NCBI GenBank assembly: GCA_016930675.1
Contig: JAFGGG010000030.1
Coordinates: 1 to 64,000, forward strand
Direction of reading: 5' to 3'
Source: Spirochaetales bacterium
GTDB taxonomy: Bacteria; Spirochaetota; Spirochaetia; SZUA-6; RPPD01
Length of the DNA: 64,000 bases
Both the position numbers and the translations under genes were made by a program. The number at the start of each line of letters is the position of its first letter. Position 1 is the stretch's first letter. The notes under the pieces are model-generated. The model ran no database searches. It was not told where the DNA came from and was given only the letters and a program-made list of their open reading frames with translations. Shown here one piece after another: positions 35,933 to 46,912 of the stretch.

Positions 35933-36931
35933 TTAGTAATCCTCAAATTCTGAAAAGTAGATACTGCTCATAATCTCATCTACGATTTCACCGTATTTTT
36001 CTTGAGCCTGCGGCGGATTAAAGATGGCTCCCGCCATATAAACTGTTTCTTCATGCAACAGCATATAAAAGTGCGCCTCAATATTATCGTTAGTGTCGAC
36101 AAACTCAACATAAAGCCATTTAATGCCATGCCATTCTTTGTAGGTCTTATACAACTCTTTAAATTCGGTTTCCGACTCTTTAAGCATGGCCCATAACTCT
36201 TCCGTTGTCTGGGGCATTTCATCGAGGCCGATACCATCGGGCGCGTCTCTATAAACGGCAATCGCGGCGCCTTCTTTCTCATCGTCAAAAATATCAAGAT
36301 CCGATGATACTATGACATTAGTGTCATACTCCTCAATTTCCCAATACCCCGGATATGAAAAGGATAATCCCCACTCTTCATTTTCATAATATTTAAATTC
36401 ACCTGTTGCGCCGTCCTCATAGCTGATAAACTGAAAAGAGTCCAATATTCCGTTTATTGCAGGGAAAAACTCCGGGCCGTCCTGTGCCGGAGTATAGCCA
36501 AAAGCAATAATATAAAGCGTTTCACCTCTGGTGCACACATAAAATTCCGCCGCTATATCTCGCTTTTTGTTATGCGACTTTGTATACCACCATACTTCAC
36601 CGGCTAATTCACTTTCCGAAAACGGTTCAAGCTGAAATTCATCCTCCACATCCAGCCATTCGCGAAGAGCCTGCTCAGGCGTAACCTCTTCTTCAATTAT
36701 ATAGGTATATACACCGAACATAACCCCGTCTTGGTAGGTATCGGCAAATTCACTGGATGAAAACAATCGCAGCTCATCTCCGTATTCATCCATTTCCCAA
36801 TCCGACGGGTATTGAAGAGAGAATCCCTTTTCCATACTCTCAAAGAATTCCCATCCGTTTGCCGAGAGTGTTGCTGATGAGCATACACCCAGTAATATAC
36901 AAAATAAGCATGTTGTGATTTTATTTCTCAT
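35933..36931 (-). CDS. Exported protein with two tandem PsbP/DUF1795-like domains
   Basis: A signal peptide (about 1-24, ending LSA) precedes two homologous domains. Each opens with the same motif: GFSLQYPSDWEMDEYG at about 34 and GLSFSYPGYWEIEEYD at about 190. The second half resembles the single-domain protein at 32512, so the family has expanded by both domain and gene duplication. The mature protein is very acidic. Function unknown. Upstream are an extended -10 (TGCTATAAT, about 36956-36964 on the minus strand) and the palindrome at 36995-37010. Confidence 0.75.
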   Translation of the reverse strand: MRNKITTCLFCILLGVCSSATLSANGWEFFESMEKGFSLQYPSDWEMDEYGDELRLFSSSEFADTYQDGVMFGVYTYIIEEEVTPEQALREWLDVEDEFQLEPFSESELAGEVWWYTKSHNKKRDIAAEFYVCTRGETLYIIAFGYTPAQDGPEFFPAINGILDSFQFISYEDGATGEFKYYENEEWGLSFSYPGYWEIEEYDTNVIVSSDLDIFDDEKEGAAIAVYRDAPDGIGLDEMPQTTEELWAMLKESETEFKELYKTYKEWHGIKWLYVEFVDTNDNIEAHFYMLLHEETVYMAGAIFNPPQAQEKYGEIVDEIMSSIYFSEFEDY

Positions 36932-36994
36932 AGTATTCCCTTCCTTCCAGTGTTAATTATAGCACACTGGATGTGATTTTATAGAAATTATAGC

Positions 36995-37010
36995 TCATAC
37001 TTTGGTATGA
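36995..37010 (-). promoter_or_regulatory. Palindromic element E upstream of the two-domain exported protein
   Basis: On the minus strand the sequence reads TCATACCAAAGTATGA, identical in all 16 bases to element B at 14090-14105. It lies about 64 bases upstream of the ATG at 36931 and 47 bases before the TATAAT at 36956-36961. Confidence 0.55.
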
Positions 37011-37055
37011 AGTTTGTTTATTTATTTTTAAAACGAACTGTTGACCATATTAAAC

Positions 37056-39473
37056 TTACTTAATGCCCATAATTACTTCGACTGTATACGATTTTCCGGC
37101 CTCCGGGACGGGTAGGATTTGTGCTGGTACTTCCTTACCGTCGAGTAAGAGCTTTTCAACACCCTTGTTTATTCCCTGCGGATTTTTCACTTCGATATTG
37201 TAGAAAGCTCCCCGGAATTTACGCTTTATGGAAAATCCTTTCCAGTTTTTAGGTATACAGGGATCAATTTTCAGTCCGTCGCATTCCGGTCTTATCCCTA
37301 AGATAAACTTGGTAGCCGCCTGAAAACACCAGGAGGCGGTCCCGGAAAGCCAGCTGTTTCTTCCCAGTCCGAATTGGGGATGCTCGTCGCCTAAGATATT
37401 TTGAGCGTAGCAGTAGGGTTCTACTTCGTATTCGTCGATAATGTCGTTTTTTGCCGCCGGATTAATTTGATTATAATATTCGAACGCATAATCTCCTCGT
37501 CCCAAAATCGTCTCTGCGATCATGACCCAGGGATTGGTATGCAGAAATATGCCTCCGTTTTCTTTGGTGCCCGGAAGGTACGTGGAAATCCCCCCGATAC
37601 TTTTGGAATATTTATTATAACCGGGCCAGGAAAGCTTTATACCGTTTTTTGTGTTCAGATGTTTTCTTACACTATCCAGGGCCTGCTGCGCTTTTTCTCC
37701 TTGGGCAAACCCGCTTATAACAGCCCAGGATTGAGCATTTGTAAAAATCTTGCCCTTTTCATTTTTATGAGAACCTATGGGTGTTCCGTCAAAATCGAAA
37801 TAGCGGGTAAACCATTCACCGTCCCATGCATACTGGTTTACCAGCATTTTCATTTCAGAATAATACGTTTTATACAAAGCAAAGGTTTCGTCATCCCCAA
37901 GATAGCTTACGATTTCCATTAGCTCTTTTAGAGCATAACCGTACTGATGGGCGACGAAAACACTTTCCGCTCCGGTCCAAAGATTTACCGTATCATTCCA
38001 ATCCGCAAATCCTAAAAGGGGAAGACCGTGTTTTCCTACATTGTTATGAGTAAACTGAATGCCCCGCTTCAGATGCTCAAGTACAGACGCGCTTTCCAGC
38101 GGTTTTTCATTTTTATCCTTTTCATAAAACGGTATTTCCCGGTTTAAAAACTCGAAATCACCGGTTTCTTTTACATAGGCGCAGACCGCAAAAATAATCC
38201 AAAGGTGATCATCCCCGTAGTAATTGGGTCTGTCCTCCTCTTCCCGGGAGTCTCCTTCATTGGCAATCATGGAAAGCGGATTGAACTGGTGCATGGCGGA
38301 CCCGTTTCTTTTCTGAACCCGCAGGAGTTTTACAATAAGGGCTTCAGCTTCTTCCGGAGCACCGGCCAATATTCCCATTACGTCCTGGGAACTGTCCCTG
38401 AATCCCATACCGCGGGCGCCTAAGCCTAATTGGTAGAGAGACAGGTAACGGGACCAGTTTTTGGTAATATAACACTGGCGGGCGTTATGAACATTGATCA
38501 TGGCATTCATATTTTCATCGGGAGTTTGTACCTGAATTGTATCCAGATAGTTTTTCCAGAAATTCTGTAATACGTTAAAAGCTTGATCGACCTGCGCTTC
38601 ATCTTTATATTTTTCAATAAGGTGAATCGCCTTTTCTATACTTGTTACCTGTCCCAATTGGGTGATGATGGTTTTCTCGTCACCCGGATTGAGTATGCCC
38701 AAATGATGCATCAAGGCTCCGATATTGTCTCCCCGGTTGACTTCGGTGTTGCCTAATTCTTTCTGCTGCAAAGCCCCCGGTACCGCCCAACTGCCGTAAC
38801 CCTGGTTGCCCAAGAAGCGGGCCCGGTCGCTTTCAAATGAAGAGATAGGAAAGTTGGAGGTAAAGAAATTTTCCGCGCGCCCTAAATTCATAAAAGCGCA
38901 CTGTTTGAGAATTTTTGAGCCGTTTTTACTATTGACAAGTCTGCTGAGCTGGGTTTGAGGTACCCAGTCCGCGTTGTTAAACTGCTTCATGGCCTGGAAA
39001 TGAGTGTATTCAACAACAGGAATCACGTCAATTTCTCTGGATTTTTGTGAGGTATTCTTGATTTTTATTTTTCTGATCACCTGAGTGCTTTTAAGCGGAA
39101 CAAACACGGTTATTTCGGTTCTGATTCCGTAGAACTCGGAGGTAAAAAGCGAATACCCGAGACCAACCCGGCACTCATAAAAATCATACTTGTCCAAAGT
39201 CGGGGTGTAATAAGGAGAAAAACTGTGGTACTCATTATTTTCTTTATAGCGGATGTAGCAGGTTTCTCCGTTCATATCCGACGCCGGAAGTTGAGGTATA
39301 TACTTGACGATCCTGTTTTCCGCCGGGTCCTGTTTGCAAATAACGCCGCCTCCGTTATGATCGATAAAACCTCCGAATTTCAGGGTTCCGATATAGTTAA
39401 TCCATTTAACAGGTGTTTTCGGTGTGGTAATTACATATTCTTTTTTTTCATGATCGAAATATCCGAATTTCAT
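37056..39473 (-). CDS. GH94 phosphorylase, specificity uncertain
   Basis: This 805-residue enzyme belongs to GH94, which phosphorolyses beta-linked disaccharides to a sugar-1-phosphate plus sugar. The N-terminal sandwich ([20 protein letters not shown]) and catalytic Asp in [10 protein letters not shown] (about 489) are clear. The loop after it (LWTGAESV) and the N-terminal sequence [14 protein letters not shown] differ from cellobiose phosphorylase, so the substrate may be another beta-glucoside, such as a laminari-, sophoro- or cellobionate-type sugar. It is the third gene of the ROK operon, overlapping the upstream GH94 by four bases (ATGA), and is cytoplasmic. Confidence 0.92.
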   Translation of the reverse strand: MKFGYFDHEKKEYVITTPKTPVKWINYIGTLKFGGFIDHNGGGVICKQDPAENRIVKYIPQLPASDMNGETCYIRYKENNEYHSFSPYYTPTLDKYDFYECRVGLGYSLFTSEFYGIRTEITVFVPLKSTQVIRKIKIKNTSQKSREIDVIPVVEYTHFQAMKQFNNADWVPQTQLSRLVNSKNGSKILKQCAFMNLGRAENFFTSNFPISSFESDRARFLGNQGYGSWAVPGALQQKELGNTEVNRGDNIGALMHHLGILNPGDEKTIITQLGQVTSIEKAIHLIEKYKDEAQVDQAFNVLQNFWKNYLDTIQVQTPDENMNAMINVHNARQCYITKNWSRYLSLYQLGLGARGMGFRDSSQDVMGILAGAPEEAEALIVKLLRVQKRNGSAMHQFNPLSMIANEGDSREEEDRPNYYGDDHLWIIFAVCAYVKETGDFEFLNREIPFYEKDKNEKPLESASVLEHLKRGIQFTHNNVGKHGLPLLGFADWNDTVNLWTGAESVFVAHQYGYALKELMEIVSYLGDDETFALYKTYYSEMKMLVNQYAWDGEWFTRYFDFDGTPIGSHKNEKGKIFTNAQSWAVISGFAQGEKAQQALDSVRKHLNTKNGIKLSWPGYNKYSKSIGGISTYLPGTKENGGIFLHTNPWVMIAETILGRGDYAFEYYNQINPAAKNDIIDEYEVEPYCYAQNILGDEHPQFGLGRNSWLSGTASWCFQAATKFILGIRPECDGLKIDPCIPKNWKGFSIKRKFRGAFYNIEVKNPQGINKGVEKLLLDGKEVPAQILPVPEAGKSYTVEVIMGIK

Positions 39474-41902
39474 AGCATAACCTCCACGAGATGTGTCTTG
39501 CCGTCTCCTGTATAGGGAATAAGCGGTGATTCAAGTTTTTTGCCGTCAAGGGTAATACTTGTCACACCTTTATTTTTAGCGTTAGGATTTTTAATTGTAA
39601 TTTCAAACCAATCTCCTCTAAAATGCCGTGTTACTTTATATTCCTTCCACTGCTTTGGGATACAGGGATCAATTCGTATTCCGTCATATTCCGGTTGTAT
39701 GCCAAGGATATACTGTGCGATGGCCACAAAATTCCAGGCCGCGGTTCCCGTAAGCCAGCTGTTTTTTGCCTCACCGTGTCTTTTGGCGTCTTTTCCTGCT
39801 ACCATCTGGGAGTATACATAAGGTTCCGTGCGGTGAAGGTCACTCTCTTCCTGTAGATAGGAAGGAGTTATTTTTTTATAATATTCAAAAGCCCGGTCTC
39901 CCCGGCCGATCATAGTTTCTCCGATCATTATCCAGGGATTGTTGTGACAAAAAATACCGGCATTCTCCTTATATCCTTCCGGGTAACTGGAGATCTCACC
40001 CAGGTGCAGATAATATTTTGTATACGCGGGCTGATGCAGCACAATTCCGTATTTTGTGGATAAATGCTTATGAACCGAGTCCAAAGCTTTTTCGGGATAC
40101 TGCTCCCGCATGCCGATTGCCGCCATGGAACAGATACCCTGTGATTCGATAAAGATTTTACCTTCTTCATTTTCCTTACTTCCGACTTTGTTGCCGTAAT
40201 CATCATATGCCCTGATGTACCACTCTCCGTCCCAACCTCGTGTTTTGACGGTTTGTTCCATGAGCTCGATGGCGGAGAGGGCTCTTTGGGCTTCCGCGGT
40301 GTTCCCCGTTCTTTTTGCTATTTCCGCGTATTCTTTGCCGTAAAACACGAACAGGCCCGCGATAAACACGGATTCGGCTACCTTACCGTCCTTATTTGTG
40401 CTGGTCTGGAAAGAGTCATTGGGATTTTCTGAAAAGCAGTTGAGGTTAAGACAGTCGTTCCAGTCCGCTCTGCCGATCAAAGGCAGCTTGTGGGGGCCCA
40501 GGTTATTGAGTACATGATTAAAAGAGTTGGTAAGATGTTCGAAGAGTGTACCCGTGTCGTTTTCATTATTATCATAGGGTACTTGAATTTTAAGGATATC
40601 CCAATCCCCCGTTTCTTTTATATAGGCGGAAACAGAGGCGATAAGCCATAACGGATCGTCGTTGAAGTTACTGCCTATATCGTTATTGCCGCGTTTTGTC
40701 AGCGGTTGGTACTGGTGATAACAACCCCCGTCTTTAAACTGGGTGGCGGCCACATCCAGAATCCTTTCCTTGGCTCTTTCCGGGATTTGATGGACAAATC
40801 CCAGCAGATCCTGATTGGTATCTCTGAAACCCAATCCGCGTCCTATCCCCGATTCAAAGAATGATGCGGCACGACCTATATTATAGGTAACCATACACTG
40901 ATACTGATTCCATACATTAACCATCCTCGCCAATTTGTCGTCAGCGTGTTGTACATTAAACCGGGAGAGCAGTTCATCCCAATAATCTTTGAGAGCCGTT
41001 ATCCCTTTTTTTACCTTTTCTATCGAATTATATTGGCTGATCATGTTTAAAGCCGGCTCTTTATTGATGATCTTGGGTTGTTCCCACTTGTTTTCTTTCT
41101 CATTTTCCACGTATCCCAATATAAAAACGATTTCTTCGGATTTACCGGCAGCCAGTTCCAGTTCAAACATGTGGGAAGCAATAGGCGACCAGCCGTCGGC
41201 CACGGAATTCCCGGATTTACCTGAAAGCACGACATCCGGTTCCGCGAAACCGTTATATAAACCAAAAAAGCTCTCTCTATCCGTGTCAAAGCCATCCATC
41301 TTCCGATTTGTAAAATAAAAAGCATAGTGATTGCGTCTTTCCCTGTATTCGGTCTTATGATAAATCGTGTTGTCCTTAACTTCGACTTCGCCGGTAGAAA
41401 AGTTCCTTTGAAAGTTGCTCCTGTCCTCCTGAGCGTTCCATAAACAAAATTCAAGGAAGCTGAACAGTTTTATGGTTTTCTTTTCAGTACCTTCATTGGT
41501 AATTCTAATTTTCTGTACTTCGCCGTTAAAATCCAAAGGAACAAAATAAAGCACTTCGGCTTCTATATTGTTCTTCTGTCCTGTGATACAGGTGTAGCCG
41601 AGACCATGACGGCACTCATATTTATCTAACGGGGTTTTTACCGGCTTCCAACCCGGAGACCACACGGTTCCGTTGTCGTTTATATAAAAGTATTTACCGC
41701 CCGCGTCCATGGGTACATTATTGTAACGATAGCGCGTAATTCTTCTGTATAAGGCGTCTCTATAAAAAGAATACCCGCCCGCGGTATTGGATATTAATGA
41801 AAAAAAATCCGTAGTGCCCAGGTAATTAATCCAGGGCCAGGGTGTTTCGGCGGTTGTTATAACATATTCCTTTTTTTGGTCATCAAAATAGCCGAATTTC
41901 AT
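39470..41902 (-). CDS. Cellobiose phosphorylase (GH94)
   Basis: The 810-residue protein closely follows clostridial cellobiose phosphorylase, with [17 protein letters not shown] and [19 protein letters not shown] near the N terminus. The catalytic Asp lies in [19 protein letters not shown] (about 480). The enzyme splits cellobiose with phosphate into glucose-1-phosphate and glucose, saving one ATP compared with hydrolysis. It is cytoplasmic. It overlaps the ROK gene by four bases upstream and the second GH94 by four downstream, so all three are translationally coupled. Confidence 0.94.
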   Translation of the reverse strand: MKFGYFDDQKKEYVITTAETPWPWINYLGTTDFFSLISNTAGGYSFYRDALYRRITRYRYNNVPMDAGGKYFYINDNGTVWSPGWKPVKTPLDKYECRHGLGYTCITGQKNNIEAEVLYFVPLDFNGEVQKIRITNEGTEKKTIKLFSFLEFCLWNAQEDRSNFQRNFSTGEVEVKDNTIYHKTEYRERRNHYAFYFTNRKMDGFDTDRESFFGLYNGFAEPDVVLSGKSGNSVADGWSPIASHMFELELAAGKSEEIVFILGYVENEKENKWEQPKIINKEPALNMISQYNSIEKVKKGITALKDYWDELLSRFNVQHADDKLARMVNVWNQYQCMVTYNIGRAASFFESGIGRGLGFRDTNQDLLGFVHQIPERAKERILDVAATQFKDGGCYHQYQPLTKRGNNDIGSNFNDDPLWLIASVSAYIKETGDWDILKIQVPYDNNENDTGTLFEHLTNSFNHVLNNLGPHKLPLIGRADWNDCLNLNCFSENPNDSFQTSTNKDGKVAESVFIAGLFVFYGKEYAEIAKRTGNTAEAQRALSAIELMEQTVKTRGWDGEWYIRAYDDYGNKVGSKENEEGKIFIESQGICSMAAIGMREQYPEKALDSVHKHLSTKYGIVLHQPAYTKYYLHLGEISSYPEGYKENAGIFCHNNPWIMIGETMIGRGDRAFEYYKKITPSYLQEESDLHRTEPYVYSQMVAGKDAKRHGEAKNSWLTGTAAWNFVAIAQYILGIQPEYDGIRIDPCIPKQWKEYKVTRHFRGDWFEITIKNPNAKNKGVTSITLDGKKLESPLIPYTGDGKTHLVEVML

Positions 41903-43074
41903 CTGCTCCTCCTTGCAATACTATCTCCGGTATAAAACGGTATCTGTTCGTAACTGTTACCATCAACAACCTGAGAATTTTCTTTAATAAACATTTTTAT
42001 CAGAAAATGGCAAGCTGCGCCATAGGCCACAGCGTTATCTCCCATTGATGAAAAGAGAATTTCACAATCAACTAATTCAGGATAAGCACTGTTGGCTATG
42101 ATGGCTTCTTTAAATAACGTACAGAGATCAACCGAACCTGACTTGAGAAAGCCTCCTAAAAAAACATGTTTTAAATTCAAAACATTTACAATAAAAGCAA
42201 TATTATGTGCCAGTTCCGCGGCAAACCGCTTATAAATTTCAGGTTTGTCAGGAATTAATTTTATGTCGTCATTGGCAAGCGCAAATTGACTTTTGTTTCC
42301 CTGTTTCCAGAACACACTGCGGAACTCTCCCGCGGAAAAATCCCTGCCGTAGTATACCGTATTATTCAGCGCCAACCCCAGGCCCACGGCCGTGCCCTGA
42401 TATCCGTCAATAGAGTTGATACCTAAGCGCCACTCGGCTAAGAGGAAAAGAAAATCTTTCAACTCCTTGCTTTTATGCCGGACGATTTCACCCCAGCAGC
42501 AGCAGTTGGCGTCGTTGTCTATTAATACCGGCAGATGGATATCCGATTCCAGTTCCTTTTTTAGATTGAAGGGTTGGGTAATCTTAAGGGGTATGGATTC
42601 GTAGATCACACCCCGAAAGGGATTTATTATCCCCCCTATGCCGCAGGAAATTCCTAAAAGACGGATTCCCAGATCTTTTTCTTTTTGCTGCGCGTGCACC
42701 ACAAGTTTTGATAATGATTTGGTTATATTTGACTGCTCGGTCTTTTCCTGAATTACAATTTCATATAGAACATCGCCGTTCAGATTTATTCCCACGCCGC
42801 GGCAGGATTCCTGATGGATTTCACAGCCCAGAATATGGCCGTAATTTTCATTTACTCTCAGGTGAACGGGTTTTCTGCCTCCGGTGGGCCCGGCCTCTCC
42901 CTGCTCCACTTCGATAACAAGATGTGAGGTAATAAGCTCGGCCATGCTTTTTGTGACGGTTGATTTATTAAGATCAAGTTGTTTGGCCAGATCTATCCGG
43001 CTCAGCATGGGATTAATCCATAAGGCTTTTAGGAGACGGCTGGTATTACTGCTCATTTCCGGAGGATAATGCAT
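41899..43074 (-). CDS. ROK-family transcriptional regulator
   Basis: An N-terminal winged helix-turn-helix (about 8-60; [21 protein letters not shown]) is joined to a ROK sugar-binding domain with an [12 protein letters not shown] active-site-like motif. The zinc motif CxCGxxGCxE of typical ROK proteins is missing; the region where it should lie reads [18 protein letters not shown]. It most likely represses or activates the two phosphorylase genes it overlaps, sensing a beta-glucoside or its product. The 165-base upstream gap has TTGACA near 43133 on the minus strand and no strong -10. Confidence 0.9.
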   Translation of the reverse strand: MHYPPEMSSNTSRLLKALWINPMLSRIDLAKQLDLNKSTVTKSMAELITSHLVIEVEQGEAGPTGGRKPVHLRVNENYGHILGCEIHQESCRGVGINLNGDVLYEIVIQEKTEQSNITKSLSKLVVHAQQKEKDLGIRLLGISCGIGGIINPFRGVIYESIPLKITQPFNLKKELESDIHLPVLIDNDANCCCWGEIVRHKSKELKDFLFLLAEWRLGINSIDGYQGTAVGLGLALNNTVYYGRDFSAGEFRSVFWKQGNKSQFALANDDIKLIPDKPEIYKRFAAELAHNIAFIVNVLNLKHVFLGGFLKSGSVDLCTLFKEAIIANSAYPELVDCEILFSSMGDNAVAYGAACHFLIKMFIKENSQVVDGNSYEQIPFYTGDSIARRSR

Positions 43075-43239
43075 ATAACCTCTTAGTTGGTTGGTTTATT
43101 GTATCAACTTACATATAAATACATTGAGTGTCAATGGGATTTTTATAGGTAGTATGTAAAAAAAAATACACTTTTTTTCCGATAATAAGATAAAATAAAA
43201 AGTCAGAATTATTGTATTTAGGCAAGGATTACAAAATTG

Positions 43240-43725
43240 ATGAGATACAGATATCTTATATTCTCTTTATTTACAATAGTCGCACTATTCTCATGCAGAA
43301 CGCATCATATCGCCGATGAAACGAATTTTATAACTGAAGCAAACAGAGTGATTTTAGCGAATGAACAATATTTTGGCGGGAAATATGAGTTATGGGTTCC
43401 CACTGATGCTGAAATACAAGAGGCATTGGATGTGATCTTTACGTTTTTAAAAGATTCTGAATCTGATAAAAAGTTAACCGTATACTTTCGAGCTGAAATC
43501 AGAAAAATATTAAAAAACGTAAGCAGCTATCGGGTGCAGTTCGTGGGTATAATTTATAATGACAGACGCTATATACATTGCAATTTCGTTCATATGAACA
43601 GCGGTTTTGAAGATTGGAGAGAGAAGTTGATTGTGGCTGTAGCCGGCGGGTTTTGGTACTGGTACATTAATTATGATGCGGAATTAAAGAAAGTAATTAA
43701 GATGTATATAAACGGATGTACTTAG
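43240..43725 (+). CDS. Small lipoprotein of unknown function
   Basis: A signal peptide with the lipobox ALFSC (Cys about residue 19) is followed by a 140-residue mixed alpha/beta domain rich in aromatic residues near its end (GGFWYWYINYD). I do not recognise a family. AAGGA lies 11 bases before the ATG at 43240 and eight before an in-frame TTG at 43237, so either start is possible. It converges with the propeller gene at 43759. Confidence 0.65.
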   Translation: MRYRYLIFSLFTIVALFSCRTHHIADETNFITEANRVILANEQYFGGKYELWVPTDAEIQEALDVIFTFLKDSESDKKLTVYFRAEIRKILKNVSSYRVQFVGIIYNDRRYIHCNFVHMNSGFEDWREKLIVAVAGGFWYWYINYDAELKKVIKMYINGCT

Positions 43726-43758
43726 AAAATTATTAGCAGCTTCAATTCATACCCACGG

Positions 43759-45390
43759 TTATTTCCATGCCATAAGACCGTCGCCGCTTTGCAGATAGAT
43801 CACGCCATCCGCGATAACCGGTCCGCCGTTGCCGATGTAATTGGAGTTTTTCGGAGAGTATTTCCACAATACCTTTCCGTTTTTTTGATTGATTCCGTGG
43901 ATCCATGAGCGCTCGTTCGGTGTTTCTTGATGATCGGGAGTATCTTTGATCACTATTATATTATTACCAGCCGCGAGCGGGTTATCCATATTGGCTTTTA
44001 CATTATAGGTCCATAAGATTTTACCATTGGAGATATCCGCCGCCGCCAGATTATTGTCTGGCGCCGCAAAAACCACAAGATCATCGACGATAAGGGGGCC
44101 GGCATAGCCCGAAGCTGCTGCCGGTATTTTCCAAATTACGTTTTTTCCGTTTTGCGCATCCAGCGCGTAAAGGTATGATTCATTATCAGTATGTACACGG
44201 AAATAGAGAATACCTTCTTTGTAAGCGGGTGTACACACTTCACCCTTCGGCAGTACTTTGAAACGCCAACGTTTTTTTCCGGATTCAATATCGATCGCGT
44301 TCAGATAGCCTTTACTTCCGATAAAACAGCAGCCGTCAGCGACAAGAGGAGATGAGCGATATATACCGTTGGTTTTTGAGAGCCAGAGCATGTCGCCATT
44401 TTCAGTGTCCAGCGCGTGGACACCGAAATTCGTGGGCAAAAAGAGTATGCCCCTGTCAATACAGGCGCTACCATAAGGGCGTTCATTTGCATCACCTAAT
44501 TTCGTCTTCCAGAGGAGTTTTCCGTTCATATCAGAAGCACAAACATACGCGTTATAGTCTCTGCAGGCGGTAAATATTTTACCTCCGACGATTACGGGGC
44601 TTCCTCCTTCCTCACTACATCGGGTAAGTTTTTCATCTGAATGCCATATAAGTCTTGGTTCCTTTTTTGGCCCACCGGTAGGGTATTCAGCTGTTCTTTG
44701 CGCATCGGACAGGAATATACCATTCACGCCTTCTTTATAAGCAAGCTGAACAGAGGTTTTTTCTTGGATCGCGGTTTGGCTTTTATTTCCGCTTATTTGT
44801 CCGGATTTACGATATTCGTTCGTGTCATAGGCGTCGATCTCACCGTGATACGCGTGGTCGGCGGCTTTCATAAGTTTTCTGAAATCGGCCACGGATGCGG
44901 GAGCTGTCTCGATCCATTGAAAAAAAGCGAACACAACCTCGCCGTCTGTGAAATAACTGTCCACCAGAGGAAGATTGGAATCGGTTATCTTAATTTTCTC
45001 TTCTTTATCAAAATCTTCAGCAGCCCCGTTAAGACACTCAGCCGTACCGTCCGACCCGAGCCGTACCGTGGAAGTGGCTTTGTCGATCAACAGGTTGTCA
45101 TGCTCGTGGAAGTCCATTGCACGGGCCATAAACATGGGGGATGAGAAATGAAAAAGGCTTTCATGTATAAATTGTCCGTCTGCCGTAGGTGTTTCGATTA
45201 CGATCCAGACCGGTGGAGCCATAGCTTCCACCTGATCTTCAAGGTGATGCAGTATTTTCGTTCTCAATTCTCCGGGATTCTGGGTCCGGAAATCTTTAAT
45301 GATCTTTTCAAGTTCGATGCCCTTTTCTTTTGTTACGCGGTGCACGCTGTTTTTAAATTTTGGATCTTTATGGCCCTGTTGTTTTTTCAT
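43759..45390 (-). CDS. PQQ-like beta-propeller protein without export signal
   Basis: The first 240 residues are hydrophilic and of unknown fold. They contain acidic loops and FHEHDNLLIDK, and there is no signal peptide. From about 245 on there are repeated propeller blades (GGSPVIVGGKIFTACRD, LLWKTKLGD, RGILFLPTNFGVHALDTENG, GGPVIADGVIYLQSGDG). Most proteins with this propeller are periplasmic, so a cytoplasmic one with an N-terminal extension is unusual. GGGGAG precedes the ATG. It is divergent from the histidine kinase with about 140-180 bases between. Confidence 0.82.
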   Translation of the reverse strand: MKKQQGHKDPKFKNSVHRVTKEKGIELEKIIKDFRTQNPGELRTKILHHLEDQVEAMAPPVWIVIETPTADGQFIHESLFHFSSPMFMARAMDFHEHDNLLIDKATSTVRLGSDGTAECLNGAAEDFDKEEKIKITDSNLPLVDSYFTDGEVVFAFFQWIETAPASVADFRKLMKAADHAYHGEIDAYDTNEYRKSGQISGNKSQTAIQEKTSVQLAYKEGVNGIFLSDAQRTAEYPTGGPKKEPRLIWHSDEKLTRCSEEGGSPVIVGGKIFTACRDYNAYVCASDMNGKLLWKTKLGDANERPYGSACIDRGILFLPTNFGVHALDTENGDMLWLSKTNGIYRSSPLVADGCCFIGSKGYLNAIDIESGKKRWRFKVLPKGEVCTPAYKEGILYFRVHTDNESYLYALDAQNGKNVIWKIPAAASGYAGPLIVDDLVVFAAPDNNLAAADISNGKILWTYNVKANMDNPLAAGNNIIVIKDTPDHQETPNERSWIHGINQKNGKVLWKYSPKNSNYIGNGGPVIADGVIYLQSGDGLMAWK

Positions 45391-45566
45391 CTTTTTCTCT
45401 CCCCTTATATTGAAAAATCATATCAAATATGTATCCATTTGTAACAATAATTGAAGTATGAATTTATTTTTTAAACTGGAAGTAAAGGAAAATCTTGTGT
45501 TACAATAGTTGAATAAATCGACACGGATCTTTGAATCCAAAAAGCTGCAATTTAAAAATTATTAGA

Positions 45567-46814
45567 ATGAAAAAGAAATTATATGTTTTGAACAAACTTA
45601 TCACTCTTTTAAAAGGGAACATTACTGACTCAAATCCCACCGAACGAGAATTCCGCGCTACCGTGCTTTTTCGTTTTTTTTTAATTATTGTTATTTATTT
45701 TGTGGTTGATGTGCGTGAGAATATTCCCGATTGGATGTATCTGGCATTTAAAAATGCAGCCTATCCGTTATTCATCTATAACGGACTGCTTTTTATTTTT
45801 TATAAAAAGATAAACAAGGTGCTTTCCAAAATACCTGTCTTAATATTTATCGATCTGTTTATAAGCGTCGGTTTAATGCTCATAGGTGCGGGCTGGCGCA
45901 ATTCGTATTTCGGATATACCCTTACGACGATTATACTTTTTACCATATTTTTGAAAATAAAGGGGGCCTGGTTTTCCACCATCATGCTTATCCTTGTGAG
46001 TTTGATCAAAGAACCCTCAGCAGAGGGTATAGATATGCTGTCATTCAGTGTTTCCAATATGGATATGCGTCTGGGGGCTGCTTCAGCCTATATAGTTGCC
46101 GGGGTGATAATCGGGTACTTTCGCTATTTATTGGATAAAATAAGACAGTTGTCACGGGAGCGCATCGCGGAAACACGGAAAGCTGCCGTGATGGAACAAA
46201 AAATGAAACTGGCGCTTGATTTACATGATAATATTAAATCAAAGATTAATGCTATAGTGCTGCTCTATAATCCACTGCTCAAACGACTTTTTAAAAAGCA
46301 TTCCGAAGATCAAGAGGATTTGCTGCGCTTGTGGAAATGGCTCTATTATTTACAAACAGAAACCATGCGTTTTTTCATATCACTTAAATCCGAACACCAC
46401 ATAGAAAATACTTCTTTTGAGCTTATGGCTTTGATAAGAGACGAGATCTCTCTTTTTTCCGAAATTACCCGTTTTTCGTGGAGTTTTGAATCTGAAGTCG
46501 GGAACCTATTTCTTCCCATCAAGCTGAAGCAGAGTCTTTTGCAATTTATAGGTGAAAGTATGTTGAATGCCTGGAAGCATTCCGGAGTAAAACAGGGAGT
46601 AATAAAGCTGGAAAAACAAGCCGAAAGTTCTGTTTCGCTTTCAATTGCGGAAAACGGTAAGGGATTTATCTTGACCGATGATTTACTTACAAGTTATTCA
46701 GGAATTCACAGTCTCCATATCAGAGCCGAGGAAGTAAAGGGCCGCTTGAAAATAGAAGCTGCTCCGGGCGCCGGGTGCAGGCTTACGCTGAGTATTCCTG
46801 TCTATGAGGATTGA
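45567..46814 (+). CDS. Sensor histidine kinase (NarL/DesK-type, HisKA_3)
   Basis: About five or six membrane helices (30-200) form the sensor, followed by a coiled linker, the phospho-accepting His in LALDLHDNIKSKINAI and a HATPase domain. The ATPase N box reads ESMLNAWKHSG. The G1 box is ENGKGF where family members have DxGxGF, so the adenine-contacting Asp is replaced by Glu. The G2 region (YSGIHSLHIRAEEVKGRL) is atypical. It is probably active but may be slow. It pairs with the response regulator 98 bases downstream. I use the ATG at 45567; a TTG at 45531 is in frame. Confidence 0.87.
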   Translation: MKKKLYVLNKLITLLKGNITDSNPTEREFRATVLFRFFLIIVIYFVVDVRENIPDWMYLAFKNAAYPLFIYNGLLFIFYKKINKVLSKIPVLIFIDLFISVGLMLIGAGWRNSYFGYTLTTIILFTIFLKIKGAWFSTIMLILVSLIKEPSAEGIDMLSFSVSNMDMRLGAASAYIVAGVIIGYFRYLLDKIRQLSRERIAETRKAAVMEQKMKLALDLHDNIKSKINAIVLLYNPLLKRLFKKHSEDQEDLLRLWKWLYYLQTETMRFFISLKSEHHIENTSFELMALIRDEISLFSEITRFSWSFESEVGNLFLPIKLKQSLLQFIGESMLNAWKHSGVKQGVIKLEKQAESSVSLSIAENGKGFILTDDLLTSYSGIHSLHIRAEEVKGRLKIEAAPGAGCRLTLSIPVYED

Positions 46815-46821
46815 GTATTAT

Positions 46822-46853
46822 TTACTATAGTGTGCATGAATAATTGCTCATGC
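46822..46853 (+). promoter_or_regulatory. Regulatory element A between kinase and response regulator
   Basis: TTACTATAGTGTG runs into GCATGA-N8-TCATGC, a perfect 6-base inverted repeat. The 32 bases match element D at 47595-47626 at 24 positions without gaps. The core TACTATAGTGTG...TGAATAATT also matches element B (14093) at 19 of the first 25 positions. Confidence 0.55.
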
Positions 46854-46912
46854 GAAAAAAATTATTTCAGCATACAATAGAGAAAGGAAAAAGTGTCAGC
46901 TAAGAGCGTGGT

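Noticed and set aside
37401-37922. 173-codon open frame antisense to the second GH94
   Set aside because: It mirrors the codons of a conserved phosphorylase and has no supporting motif.
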